From Hofstenia miamia (taxonomy: Eukaryota > Xenacoelomorpha > Acoela), in NCBI GenBank assembly GCA_004352715.1, contig SCFE01000017.1:2587209-2651208 (forward strand): a DNA stretch of 64,000 nucleotides. Direction: 5' to 3'. Positions 48,142 through 60,479 of the stretch are shown here, in pieces (position 1 is the first letter of the stretch; every line of letters begins with the position of its first letter). A program made the position numbers and the translations under genes. The notes beneath the pieces are model-generated. The model was not told the DNA's origin and ran no database searches. It saw only the letters and a program-made list of their open reading frames with translations.

Positions 48142-48492
48142 CAGAGTTGGAAACGGGACTGAATTCTTATCCCGGTTCCGTGAGATGTATTCCAGGCCCG
48201 TTCAATCTTTATGCTGAGCCGTTTTTATGTTCTCGTCCCGTCTAGTACACTTCAAGCGGTTTTTGAAAAAAGCGTTTGGTTCATTGTGAACGCATTTTAA
48301 ATATGTCAAAATTCAATATTGACCAAATACATCACAAAAAGAACGAAATCGTATCCTTTTAAATACTAAAAAACAATTAGATCCAATTTTAGTTTCATTT
48401 TTTGTAGTCCCGGGCTCGTTTCAAGCAAAAAGTTCTGTCCCGGTCCCGTATCGTCCCGGCCCATCAAATGTCCCGTCCCATTTCCATCTCTG
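48142..48492. mobile_element. Short non-autonomous hAT-type element (MITE)
   Basis: The left end cagagttggaaacgggac and the reverse complement of the right end, cagagatggaaatgggac, are near-identical. The 8 bases outside each end are tggatatc (48134-48141) and tgtatatc (48493-48500), differing at one position. CAG-starting ends and an 8-bp target duplication are the marks of the hAT superfamily. At 351 bp it has no coding capacity. Repeated cccgg/gtcccg motifs are concentrated near both ends. Confidence 0.82.
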
Positions 48493-49277
48493 TGTATATC
48501 ACAATTATATACTTTTTTGTAATTTATGTAATCTTTGGCTTGTGTCAATGTTATGTATGCTAGACATTAGGTAGTGGAAAATCCGTTTTTATGTGACTTA
48601 TGACCACAAAGTCTAATGGCTATGATATAACGCTTTAGACAACAAATCATCCCTACTCCAGAATCATAGCGTATCTAGCATAGCCAAAACATTAATAAGC
48701 CAATATCCAGGTACTGATTTGTTTATGCTCGGTAGTTTTTAAAAAATGAACAGCTTTTTTGCTAACTAGTATTAGAAAACGTTATAAAAGAGAAACATAC
48801 CTTCAAAATTATATTTTTAACACTACCTTAGATTGTTAATCAAGTAAAACATTAACATTTTTTCTCGGTTCCGGTTTTGACTGAAAAATGCGTTTTCCGT
48901 TGTTTTGGGTTTACCTCTAACTCCTAGTAATCCTACTATGTCTAAATCTAAATTAATTAACTGCGTTTCTTGGGAATTGTATTGTAGTTAAATATTATTG
49001 CAATATTTTAGGGTATTGATGTTTATACTTTTATAGAAGGAACCTGAAGGCAGACGAATGTCTGTACATTAATCCATCTTGTAATTGTGTGTAAACATTG
49101 ACCCAAACAATTTACATCCTTCAATCGTTTATAACCTTGTACAATAACGTTATTAAAATTTTTGAAGATGAAACATTCACTTACATTTAAAATGAAATTC
49201 AACTGCGGCGTTTTTGGAAATTCTATCGAAATATCAAGCTTGTTTCTAGAATAATTGGTGTAAGCCAAAGCGATTAC

Positions 49278-49417
49278 CTCGGTAAATGAATCACAGTAAA
49301 TTAAACCACTTTCCGAAAGTTTAGTCCAAAAATTGGTGGGGCACTGGCACTCATAAAAACCATCCCTTTGAGGTTCGCAAGCACCATCATTAAAGCACAT
49401 GTTATGCTCACATGGGT
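49278..49417 (-). CDS. Receptor gene: first EGF-like module exon
   Basis: Acceptor …gtattatttttag, donor GTAATC. Phase 1 to phase 0. One EGF module with six cysteines: PCEHNMCFNDGACEPQRDGF, YECQCPTNFWTKLSESGLIYC. The first half (C.H..C.N.G.C) is the canonical EGF start. The loop between Cys5 and Cys6 is unusually long. Enters in the phase left by the exon at 50637 and is followed by the exon at 47950. Confidence 0.78.
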
Positions 49418-50636
49418 CTAAAAATAATACTTTGCACATTGAAAACGAAGTCATTTGTGATCTATATGCATATACACCTACAAATAAGAAATTTAATATA
49501 TGGTTTAAAAAACGAAATCATTTTAATGTGAAAATCAATTCAAACTGTGCATCCCATGTCTCGTTTATATGGCTTAGGATTTCATTAAAATTAAACTCAG
49601 TGGCATACGCAAAGAGACATGGAAGAATTTCTCCCAGTCAGGTTTTCAAAACTGATTTTGATACGTCAAAATCAAAATTTTTTTTGTAAGAATCAAACTT
49701 AAAACTGAAGTTGGAATGTTGTCATTCCATCATGACTAAAATGACCCCGCAAGAAAATCGTGCGTACGCGCCCTTGAAATGTTAACTATGTACATTATTT
49801 GAAGCCACTAATAACACGAAATGCTTGTCTACTAAAAATTCACAAAGCGCCAATTACATTCATTCGGTTTTGAGAAACATAACTTTAAACAGAAACTCGA
49901 TTCATTGCATTGCACAAGCTCAAACGTAAGCTTCAAAAAATAAAATATTAATTTTTACTTTGTAATGCAATGATAATTGAATATATTTTATTACTAAGCA
50001 AAGCCCAAGTGGAATTATAATTAAATAAATAGGATTTATACTTCTTATAAAGAGCATGCAAAATAAGACCGTTTAAACCTCAATGATGTTTGGATTAACA
50101 ATTTAATATTGTTTCTAGTACACATTTTTCAAAATTAGGATTAAATTGATGATTGGCATATTGAATTGGGTTAACCAATTCAGAATATTAAATTTTTCAA
50201 TTTCTTTTTGTTCAATTCCTAATACAAAAGTTGTTCTACAGTTACAAATGGAAAACTATATAAAATGTTAGTAAGTCCAAATTGCAAATAGCGTCTAGCA
50301 TTCAACTAGGTATTAAATTGCACCTATTATGGACAAACACTTTGCCCAACGGCTGAATGCTAATATTTGCACCAACAATAGCTGATAATGTAATGCCATT
50401 TTGGAAAAAATTATAGATTTACGTAAAAGAATTATTATTTGAAATGAATAAACAAAAGTTTTCAATTTTCGCGGGCTCCTCACTTGAAAAATTTAACTAT
50501 GGTCAAGCTTGTAAAAAAAAATCAACTATCAAAACATTCTATGTAATCTCGTCAGACACCGAGAGAGCCTATATTTTGTAATTTAAAAGTTGATTAAATT
50601 ACAACCTACTATAACTTATTTAAAATATGGATTTAC

Positions 50637-50819
50637 GAAACCATACTGATTCAAATATCTGGAGTTCATACAAGGCTCCTCCGAAAACTTCACCCTTTGA
50701 GATAATCAAATTTATGTTAAAATCCACATAATAATTGCATAATAAATTAAATATTTTGCATATGACCATTTTTACGTATTCAAATAGGGGTTGTTGACTA
50801 GTAAGCTGACATTTAAAAT
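50637..50819 (-). CDS. Receptor gene: second exon, first ectodomain segment
   Basis: Acceptor …tactgtcatgttcatag, donor GTAAAT. Phase 1 to phase 1, 61 codons: DFKCQLTSQQPLFEYVKMVI, CKIFNLLCNYYVDFNINLII, SKGEVFGGALYELQIFESVW. Three cysteines. Follows the signal peptide directly; the junction codon becomes GAT (Asp). Domain unrecognised. Confidence 0.65.
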
Positions 50820-50956
50820 CTATGAACATGACAGTATACTAACCTATGGTCAGCTCAAAATTTGATTGATGTTTTGATCAAAAATTAGATCGTCAGGTAT
50901 TACTTATTGAATTTTTACGATAAATTATATCATATTTAAAAAAATACGTAAATTAC

Positions 50957-51023
50957 CTTCTGCTTGGGAGCAATGCAAAACCGACAGCACAATGAAGAAT
51001 AGGCTGCAACCTCCAGAAGACAT
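50957..51023 (-). CDS. Receptor gene: first coding exon, signal peptide
   Basis: ATG at 51023-51021 starts MSSGGCSLFFIVLSVLHCSQAE, then donor GTAATT in phase 1. The hydrophobic core SLFFIVLSVLH with small residues at SQA is a standard secretory signal peptide, with cleavage probable after Ala-21. No in-frame upstream Met is needed. The next exon (50819) continues in phase 1. A phase 1 intron right after the signal peptide is typical of modular extracellular animal proteins. No promoter element was identified upstream. Confidence 0.72.
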
Positions 51024-51029
51024 TGCGCA

Positions 51030-52590
51030 TCAATGAGTGAAAATCAGAAACCTGTTGACGCCTGAATAGTTGTCAATATGTACAAATAAATGATGTCAGA
51101 GTTTAAATAATAGCAGTTTAAAACACTTTACCTTAATACAGTATTTACCAAAATGTCATTGTCCCATATTGTTAATAATATCACACTACATAATAAGCAA
51201 TTGCTTCAGCACGGAAAAATTCATTCTTATCCATGCCAATTTTTTATGAATATTTTAATAAATGTTAACTCGGTTGCCAATTTTCCATCAGCTATTGATA
51301 AGCATTATACTTATGCACGTTGGTTTCTATAAGAAATCTAAACAATTTAAACAGTATTATAATCGCACTACAAGAACGTCTGAATTATTTACATAATTTA
51401 TCTATGTAACTATGTAAATAATTCAGATGTCCTTGATCGCATTACATGTAACACGTCAATACCATAATAGTGGAATTCAAAGGAATCATTAAACATTTAT
51501 CTAGCCAAGGGAAATAGGGAAAACCTGGGGCAAGTTTACATGGTTCTCCTAGTTTTTAAAAGCACTCCAAAATTGTGTAGACTGATATCATGCCCAAATA
51601 GCAAGCATAGTCGGATAGCGAATGGTTCATTAATAGGATCAATTGCCAAAAATGACCATCATTTGCCAACCATAATAAGCATAACAAAAAGATTTAAAAA
51701 TCTTTAAATTTCACAATTTTTACAGAGAAATTATCATACTATTGTATATAATATATGCATTGCATTAAAGTTAAATTTCAATTTTCAAAAAGTATTATTT
51801 ATCAGTTTGCTATGGCCCATTAATCGTGCTACAATGTCTCATTAATGGGGTTACTGGATAGATCTGCCATCTAGTAAACAACTATTAATTATAATGATTT
51901 ACAATTATGCTGATCAAATTAAATTTTCATAACAAATGAAATTAGTTACACCCCAGTAGTTGATAACGCAATCTAGTCTGTCAGCAACGTGTTCGATCTT
52001 TAAGATAATATGCTATGTACACCTCCAACTGTTAACTCTACCTCAACCAAATTATGCCAAATTATGAATTACAATTTATAATATAATATTTGCCATCATC
52101 AGTGGACTGGACTGCTTGAGGGAAACATGCGGTATTTGTGACCACTGGCGGAATCAATGGCAACCTTAACTCGATGAGCAGATGTTTTCAAGTAAAACTC
52201 ACTTCATTATTTCCATTCGTAAATCCCATTGTTGTAAAAAAATAATTGAGAATAGTGTTTTTGAATTTTTTAGTTTGTAAATAATTATAATATATATGTA
52301 AATGAATTTTCAAAATAATTTATTCATTAATATTTGAGCACCTTGAAATTAACTAGTGTAAAAAAAGTTGCAATTGAGCAAAAAAGGTTTTTCACGATTT
52401 AAGAAATTACCATTTCAAAAATGCAATTTTTTAATATTTTGATTTTTGCTAAAATATAAAAAAAGAAATTCCTTCTAAGTTGAACTAACACTTGAGTTTG
52501 TTGAAACTGCAATGTTTGAACTATTTAGCAAAATAAAATTGTTTTTTTACATATTAAGGTAATGATCTGCTATAAAAACCTACTGTTTGC
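51030..52590. other. Upstream region of the receptor gene, no gene seen
   Basis: Would hold the promoter and 5' untranslated region of the minus-strand gene. An imperfect inverted pair occurs at 51375-51440 (cgtctgaattatttacataa and ttatctatgtaac…cagatgtcc). Confidence 0.4.
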
Positions 52591-52594
52591 AGCC

Positions 52595-54110
52595 AGGGGC
52601 GAATACAGAAAAATTTTTAGAGGGGGCCCAATGTAGAAAAAATGCTAAGCATAATTGGGTACTATGGGGGAGGGGGTTGACCAAGCTGTTGAATTTTTAA
52701 AATTCATCACTATGCACAGACTTCACCACTATCTATTAACTCCAAAAATGGAAATAAGAAACATAGAATTTGTGCAATTTTTTTTCAAATTTCAAATTAC
52801 GCTTTAATAATAGCATGTTGTGATATTTAGGAGAGTTTTGCATTATTCACTACAAAATAGACTATTCGCATAAAATTAAGTAAATTACAAAAGTTTTACA
52901 TAGTGGTATGAATGTGTGCTTAGTCTCTAACTCAATCACCATTGTTAAATATGTTGATAAAATACAAGAAAATCAACCAATTAAAAATTGTAAGGCTCTT
53001 GCTATAATCAATAAATTCTAAAATTAAAAAAATATTGGTGACTTTTGGTATGTCACACAAATTTGTTTTTAGATTTTTAAAGTAGGTGCTTGGTATTGAA
53101 TTTGAATATAAAAAATTTGACCAACGCTATTGAGTATCGTCTAATAGGGTGAGTAGGAACAATGTTTTAAATAGAAATGTTAGACAATAAGAAAACTTTA
53201 TTTAATTATTACTCATGCCATGCTTAATATTTAACATTGTTCTTTTGACTATAAATAAATCACTATAGGTTTATGTGTCATAGGGTAGCGGTAGCTGTGC
53301 TCAATTAATTTAATTAGTATTTAATTAGTAAAAATAAAATTATTTGAAATTTTATACTAAAACTAAAATACCCATAGAAAAAAAAGGAATCTTAACTGAA
53401 AAAGTGAATAAATTTCCAAGAGTAAATATATACATGTCTATAAATTATATTTTAAGAAAATTAAATAATATTCAATATAAAAAATATATGAGTTTGTGAA
53501 TTAAGAAAACAAAATATTTTCGTGGGGTGCCTAGGAATATCACTGAGAGAACAGTTAAGCAGAAAGATACAAATGAGTGAGTCTGAAGAAGATATTGACG
53601 AGAGTCAATTTATTCTTGTGATGATGAAAATGAAGAATTATTCTTGCAAGAAAATTCCGATCACTAGCAAAGTTAAAAAATTGAAAATGTGATTTGTGTT
53701 GATTTTGGAATTAGTGGAAAGATTACAATGATAATGAATATTAAGCTTAATTTCAGTGTTTCTTCAGACAGACAGCGAGATACTGCCTCATTTTAATTTT
53801 CTGAACGTGAAGATATCAGTGATTTCAGTTTTCTATTTATTTATAATTGCATATGCCTAAAACTAACTGTCATTATGCATTTATTATACACTTTTGCAAT
53901 TACTTAAAACGCCTTCAATGCATTTTTTCACACGATAGAGAGTTTGAAAAGGCAAATATACATATGATAAAATCACATGCCTGTTCCTATTCCCCCATCC
54001 TATTCACTCAATTTGACGGTACTAAGGAATTTACTGTTGTAATTTTCATTGTACAATTTAAATGAATTTTTCTTATTTTAGAGGAGGCCCAGTTCCCCTC
54101 GGCACCCCTC
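52595..54110. other. Possible degraded DNA element
   Basis: The left side has a G-rich edge (aggggcgaatacag, agagggggccca) of the kind often seen at DNA-transposon ends. The right side has gcccagttcccctcggcacc and cctctgtatcatc. Inside, at 53572-53670 on the plus strand, an acidic frame MSESEEDIDESQF continues, after a shift, as YSCDDENEELFLQENSDH, resembling a piggyBac N-terminus. The ends could not be proved to be inverted repeats. Confidence 0.3.
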
Positions 54111-54695
54111 TGTATCATCTTTGTTTGGCACCAATGACCCATTATTCCCGTATCATTAATTCCCCAGCGGTCATCTGCCATTAATTGCAATTGCAATCTC
54201 CCATTAATGGTTTGTTACTTGGGTAACCATAAAATTGGATGAAAATTTAACAGACTTCATTTTAATATGAGAAATCTTTATGTAAAGCTGGTCGTAAGGT
54301 GCGGGTAAGTAAATTAAAGTAAAAAATTTTTACTTACCGGCGGTGTACGAGGTCTTAAGTAAAACAAAATAAAATTATAAAATTCTCTGGTTTACTTTAC
54401 AGCAGTGTACGACTAGGGTAAGTTGATGATATCTCGGAATTAATATTATATTTCTCCTACAGCTAATTAGCGTTTTCCAAATGGTATGTAAACAGTGTTG
54501 ATAGCTTAAAAACTCATATAAGTACAAGGTCTCAAAATATTGTATACTCTAATAAATGATAACAGTTACTTTTTCTTGCTGTTTTTGTTTATTGCATATT
54601 TGCTATACGCAATGGCGCCGGACGACTTTTGGATAGGGGAGAGGGGCAACATATATTTAAATAAATGAATTTTTACTGTTTAAATTTTAAAATTT

Positions 54696-55026
54696 ATGGA
54701 GGTTTTTTCTGAATAAATGATTTTAGTAGGGGGGCAACTACCCCTCTCTGCCCTCTCCACTTGCGCCTCCACTGCTTATGTAGCACAGTGCATGCATTAT
54801 AGCTTTAATGTATGGAATTATCATTTAGTTTATTATTTGTTGAAACCTTCGTATTTACATAATATGGAGGTTTTTTCTGAATAAATGATTTTAGTAGGGG
54901 GCAACTACCCCTCTCTGCCCTCTCCACTTGCGCCTCCACTGCTTATGTGGCACAGTGCATGCATTATAGCTTTAATGTATGGAATTATCATTTAGTTTAT
55001 TTGTTGAAATCTTCGTATTTACATAA
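54696..55026. repeat. Tandem duplication, two copies of about 165 bp
   Basis: Copy 1 is 54696-54863 and copy 2 is 54864-55026. Both run from atggaggttttttctgaata through ccctctctgccctctccact to cttcgtatttacata with only a few differences. Each contains ttgcgcctccactg, which looks like the end of a small DNA element whose other end (tggcgccggac) lies at 54613 before copy 1 only. Confidence 0.88.
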
Positions 55027-55559
55027 ATTATTAATTTTAGTTTGTTAGTCCAAGGAAAGACGATTAAAATGTTTCAAAGTTATTAGCTTTAGAGATAAAA
55101 TAAATTTATCAATGCCTTTTTATATTAAAATCACAGAAGAAATTATGACTGCTGGTACCAAAAGCTAGTCAAAACAAGAATTTTAATGTATCATGAAAGA
55201 GGTAAAATTTCTTCAGAAAATGAAAACTTTACGCACAATGGTCTTTGGGGGTAAAGACAAAAAATAATTCAAAATTAAAAGACAAAAAGCAGTACGCAAA
55301 GCAGAAGCAAGCACATTTGAAGTTAAGAATAAAAGTTATTATAAATACAATGCTTCCTTGCATTAAGAGGCCTTAACTGAAAATGAGGATTACGCAGATT
55401 ATTTGGAGCTGTCCTCTTCAAATGTACCTAGCAAAACATACTGGGGACTACAAAAAATGGGAACCACTGGATTTTGGCTTCAATTGTAGTTCTGGAAGCC
55501 GTAAAGAACAATATTTCTGTGAGTGCAATGACTAGCATTACTTGAAAACTAATAAAGCT

Positions 55560-55830
55560 ACAAAAAGAGATAAAAGCAAAGTTAACTTCAGTAATTCACA
55601 ACCACATGTCTATAAAGTTGATGTCAAACACATTGTTGACCAAATTCAAGCTGAATGTGAAATTCTCTAGTACTTTCCATTCACTGGGATGGCACATTGA
55701 TGCAGAACGTTGAAAGCAATGACAGCAAAGAAGAACGGTTAGCCGTACTTGTTTCTAGAGTTAATGGGTTAAGTTGCTTGGCGTTCGTTCTTTGGACCAT
55801 AAAGCAGTAGGATTCAGATCCGAAGAAAAC
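55560..55830 (+). pseudogene. Relic of a second repeated uncharacterised family
   Basis: Plus-strand frames contain KSKVNFSNSQPHVYKVDVKH, IVDQIQAECEI, then FHWDGTLMQNVESNDSKEER and LAVLVSRVNGLSCLAFVLW. A block of the type HWDGKLL…RLPVLVSG…LLGVP is known to me from multi-copy hypothetical proteins of invertebrates, often near mobile elements. Frameshifts break this copy. Function unknown; assignment tentative. Confidence 0.4.
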
Positions 55831-56049
55831 AATATTAGACCATTGGGATTGTATTCAATGAGCATTTTCACAAGTTTTGCAACATAAAAGCTAACTAGTA
55901 CTACGTACCTATAAAAGCGAAATGAACCTCAAAAGCAAACGAGACAAAATAGTTGCTCTTAGTAATGATGCTTTCCAATCCTATGTGACCACACAGAGTT
56001 GATTGTTTTAAAGCTAGCCTATATGAGAAGCACACCAACAGAATTAAAT

Positions 56050-57340
56050 AGCTTCTAAAACCCGACGCTTATCACAAAATTCGCTGGATGCCCAAACTAT
56101 TATACTTTATACGTCTTGAATTTATTAACCAATATCTGAAATGTAATACATCGTCAAATCGTTGTACTGCATTTATGCTTTCATTTCATGGAGTCACTAC
56201 TCTGGAAGCTTAAAATCATATGATCTTAAATATAAAGTCTTCAACTTGCTCACTTGATGTGATTCCCACACATTTTCTGAAAGAAAATTTTGATTTACAA
56301 AAAGTGCTGCCGATTATAATTAAAGTTCTCAATTTGTTTCTCAGTTCTGGAACTTTTCCTTCTTCATGTAAAAATGCGATTCTGAAGCTTCTCTTTACAA
56401 GCCGAAGCCGGATATTTAACCTTACTGTTTTGGTAATTTTAGACTGAGCACTAAATTGCCGTTTTTTCCAAACTTATTGAAGCTTTTGCTACAATTCAAA
56501 TTAGTGACCATTTGGATCAAAGTTTCAGTCTGTGTACAACAAATGTTTCTCCACGGAAACGGCATTGTGTCGTCTTACAAGTGATATTCGCATGACAATT
56601 GATAATGGTCAGTGTTTCTTGCTTGTCCTACTGGATCAGTCAGCAGCTTTCGATACCATCGATTACACTTGTTGATTAATGTCCCTCCCTCACTTGAATT
56701 TCGTGAATAAAATTAATTGGATTTCCGGTTACTTGACTGACCGCACGCAACAGGTACATGTCAATGGCTACACCTCAAAGAAAATACCCGTTGAATACGG
56801 AGTATCTCAAATATCAGTGCTTGGACCGATGTTATTCACCATATACAATATGTTTATTGCTGAAATTTGCACTAGTCAAAATATTTGTCATCATTTGAAT
56901 GCGGATGACACACAACTGTATTTCTACTATTTCTTGGAGAAAATTGGCAAAGGTAAGCCTTCTTTGGTTATTGCTGGCCAGTTACTCACTTCCAAAGCGG
57001 AGATTAAAAGTATTGATTGTATTTTTTCATCAATCTATTACCGTGATATCACATGTTTTCTATATAATAAAATCCTTCAACTTACATCTCAGTAACATCA
57101 GAAGAATACGTACTTATCTAACTCAGGAATCTGCCACTACTTTAAACCGCCCCCTTGTAACTTGAAGGCTCGAATATTACAATGTCCCGCTGTATGCTGT
57201 TCTGATTATGCTATTTAGTGTCTACAAAAAATTCTTCATTCATGTGTTCGTATAATATTTAACCTTAATCATGTTCCTCATGTCCAGAAGCGCACCCAGT
57301 TTCTCTCTCTCTCTCTTGACATATTAGCATATATATTCTT
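56050..57340 (+). pseudogene. Non-LTR reverse transcriptase relic with catalytic residues kept
   Basis: Plus strand: SSTCSLDVIPTHFLKENF and PSSCKNAILKLL (56240-56400), LSTKLPFF.KLIEAFATIQI after a shift, motif A LVLLDQSAAFDTIDY (56615-56665), WISGYLTDRTQQVHVNGYTS, VEYGVSQISVLGPMLFTIYN (motif B), and motif C NADDTQLYFY (56905). Further on LQKILHSCVRIIFNLNHVPH (57220-57280). L2/CR1-like. Unlike the other RT relics here, both the motif A Asp and the two Asp of the DD box survive. Frameshifts and stops still break the frame. Confidence 0.78.
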
Positions 57341-57643
57341 ACATGGAAAGCAGATAAACTCATTATTTTGAAGATTGAAAAAACATTACTAGGAGAATTG
57401 AATAGTCTGTGCTTTTTGGCATGCTAACTAAAACAGAAAAGTTGATATTAACTAAGAGCCACGATTCAATTTGAGGTTTACTATGTTGCAAATCCACTCC
57501 TCAGTATCATATTTCTCTATTTTCATTTCAACCTAGCAAACGGAATCCGCATAATGAATGTTTAATGTTATAAATTACTAACAGTGAATTATTTTTCCAT
57601 GGACATATACAGCCATTTTAAGGCTATGGTTAACTCATGTACG

Positions 57644-57682
57644 TGCTCCGTAGTTCAGTCGGTGAGACAGTTTCGAACACAG
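57644..57682 (+). repeat. tRNA-like promoter boxes, possible SINE remnant
   Basis: tagttcagtcgg (57651-57662) matches the tRNA A box and gtttcgaacac (57670-57680) resembles the B box. The spacing is too short for a tRNA gene, and no acceptor stem closes. A damaged tRNA-derived SINE head is possible. Confidence 0.3.
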
Positions 57683-57699
57683 GCTGTTGCCCTTTTAAC

Positions 57700-60450
57700 G
57701 ACACCGTAGTTTCACTTCTTTCCTTTGTCGTAGGGTAAACTTTATAAATTTCATTCTTCTTAGCCGTGGAGTACGAAATATACAGGAGGTGAAAACAACC
57801 ACTCGTGTAGACAGACTGGTATGCTCAAAACCGCAAAAAGTTATATTTGATGTTATTGAAAAGATAAATGTGATACAGGAAACAATTTGTTGCTTACAAA
57901 ATTGCATATTCATGCATAATACAGTAAAATTGAATGAATCCATAGGTATATAGTAATCAAATTAAAAATCAATTCTTAAAAATTTATACCGGTACATTAC
58001 AAAATTTGGAAACTTTATGCGTTATTGGCATTTACGTGTAAGGTGTCCAATTTGTCTCGCATAACTCCTTTCAAGTGCATGTATGACATAGGCTTCAAGC
58101 AGACAGAGTTTACAACTAATTCATCTTTATAATAAGAATTCAATATTAACTGGAAAAAGTGTTATGAGTCGCTTTATACAACGTAAATTATCTTCAATTT
58201 TTAGAAACAATGCGAAACAGAATTGTACAAACAAGAAAAACCCAATGCTTGGTAAACAAAGGCCACCTTGATTAACTAGAACTGTAGAAAAGCTTTCATC
58301 CAGGTTTTCTTCCCCTGACGATTTCTGTAGAGTAATATTGTTTCTTGATAAGTAGCCAGCAATAACAAAACATGTTTGCTTTTCTTTATCAGAGCGCTCA
58401 TCAATAAGTAAGTCCTTGTCAACTAAGGCTAATTAATAGTTGTCCAAATCAAGTGCACAATGACTACAGTACTCCACGTTCTTAGCCCTTAACTCCAACC
58501 AGAAAATTTAGGTTCTATCCTTGTTCGGCCTGAATCCCGTCCAACCCACTTAACTACAGTTTGGTACATTTTTATGACATTTGCTAAGAATTTTCTACAA
58601 TTTTACGGCTTGCTAGACCAAAGTTGGGTATGCTTGAAACTAATAAAATCTGCTCATACCCATTGCAGATCCATCTCCAATTCAAATCCTGTTAACAGAG
58701 AAAAGGAGACTGATGACCATTCCTTATTAAGGCTGTGCTGTCACAAAGTACCTTTGGTTACATTTTGTAGCTTGCCATAAATTGAATTTATTAACCTATT
58801 TCTCTATTGTGTTTTAGCATTGCTTTATAATTCACCAAATTCATCATATTTCACTACAGATTAAAGAATATAGAAAACGTGTTCAAATTATTTTCACTTT
58901 AGCAAAATCGATTTCATAAACATTTCAATCAAAATGGCTATGTTTCTCATTCGAGTTTCGCTTAAGTAGTGCATTAAAATGCCCCTTGTCATAAAATTAA
59001 TGACACACTTTGCGTGGGTAATTTTTATTTGCAACGCTACAACCACATATAAATTTTTCTAGTTCAATAAATTTTTTGTAATTCTGTCTTTCACATAATA
59101 GACACACTCTTGGCAATCATTCAAATGAAAATAATAGATCAAAAATCATAGTAAATTAACTAGTTTTATATTAATAAAAACTAATACATAACACAAAAAC
59201 TTTTTCAAAAGGTTCGTCCATGGGGCAGAATTTTGATTCCCAACCCAACGCACCCTACAAAATTTTTCGTGAGGATCTCGATTATGGCTCCACGGAGCCC
59301 AACGACACCAATTGTAAGTATGACTATCTATACTAATTATTTTTGTTTCCTGGTTTTTCGCCAAAATTGTGCAACTTCATATATATATATATAATGAAGA
59401 GCAATAGTATGTTTTTATTATAATTTGTAAATCAATTGCAAGAAAAAGATTGTCAAAGATAGCTATTTTCCGATTAATTGAACCAGTTGACAGCACTCTC
59501 AATATCAACTCATCTTCAGCTACCTTGCCTTTTATTCTGTTTAAGACAATCTGATTTTTCATTGAAGAAATCAGAATTTTGAGAAACAATTTTGGCAAGT
59601 TGCCATCATTCACTAATGTGGTAGAGGAAGTATTTATGAGATGGTAGAGCAATAATAATAGCAAATACGTTCTCATAGATTCTTTGGCATGGTCACTAAT
59701 AGAATAGAAACTTGATTTTCCTTGATTTTCGAAAGCTTTAAAAAAACCTTATAATGGAATTTGGAGTTGCAAGACTAGCCCAAAAAATCTTAATGAAACC
59801 CATGGGGCGAGATTAAATCACCATCCTACCCTATTCCACGAAGCCCATGTGGATCTCCATCGCGTCCGATGAATCCTCATCCCACTGAACAAACCTGGAG
59901 ATAACAAAAATTACTACTGCTTCATACTTCTGTTAACACCAAGAAGAAATTGTTCAGAATAACAAAAGTTAGATGCTGCTGTAATTATAAATATCAATAA
60001 CAAATTTGTTTCTTTATATATACCATATTTAAACGATGTGATCATAGTTTCATTTCCTTAGGTTTGACTTCACAACATGAGGTGTCCGCCGAGAGAAGTT
60101 AATGTTCAATATTCAAAAAACGAAGAATGCGGTGGTGGAAGCATAACATATTTTTTGGGTCATGAAACTGTGCAGAACAATATCAAATTTACAGGCAGGT
60201 GTTTAATGTTTCTCAAATAGGGATTTGATTATATGGTTCAGTGAGGTTTTGAACTGTAGATTCTCATGTGTACATTTTTAGTGAATCTTAAATAATTGAC
60301 CATTATTGGCAATTTTTCTTCTATGGCAACACATCAATTAATATTTTCAAAAAATTCAAATGATTAATCGATTTCCAATTATTGCAATAATTGCATTATA
60401 AATTAAATGTCGCCAACCTTTGCAGACAGTAGAACCAATACTATATATAT
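57700..60450. other. A+T-rich stretch without recognised genes
   Basis: Short frames only. A minus-strand frame at 59377-59676 reads LPKLFLKILISSMKNQIVLN and contains no recognisable domain. A short AT repeat lies at 59381-59394. Confidence 0.5.
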
Positions 60451-60453
60451 ATA

Positions 60454-60456
60454 NNN
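60454..60456. other. Three-base assembly gap between AT and poly-G
   Basis: NNN between (AT)5 and 11 G. A sequencing break at low-complexity DNA. Confidence 0.9.
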
Positions 60457-60479
60457 GGGGGGGGGGGCGTTCCCCAGTC

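Noticed and set aside
57644-57682. Functional tRNA gene
   Set aside because: A and B boxes are too close and no acceptor stem or anticodon arm can be formed.
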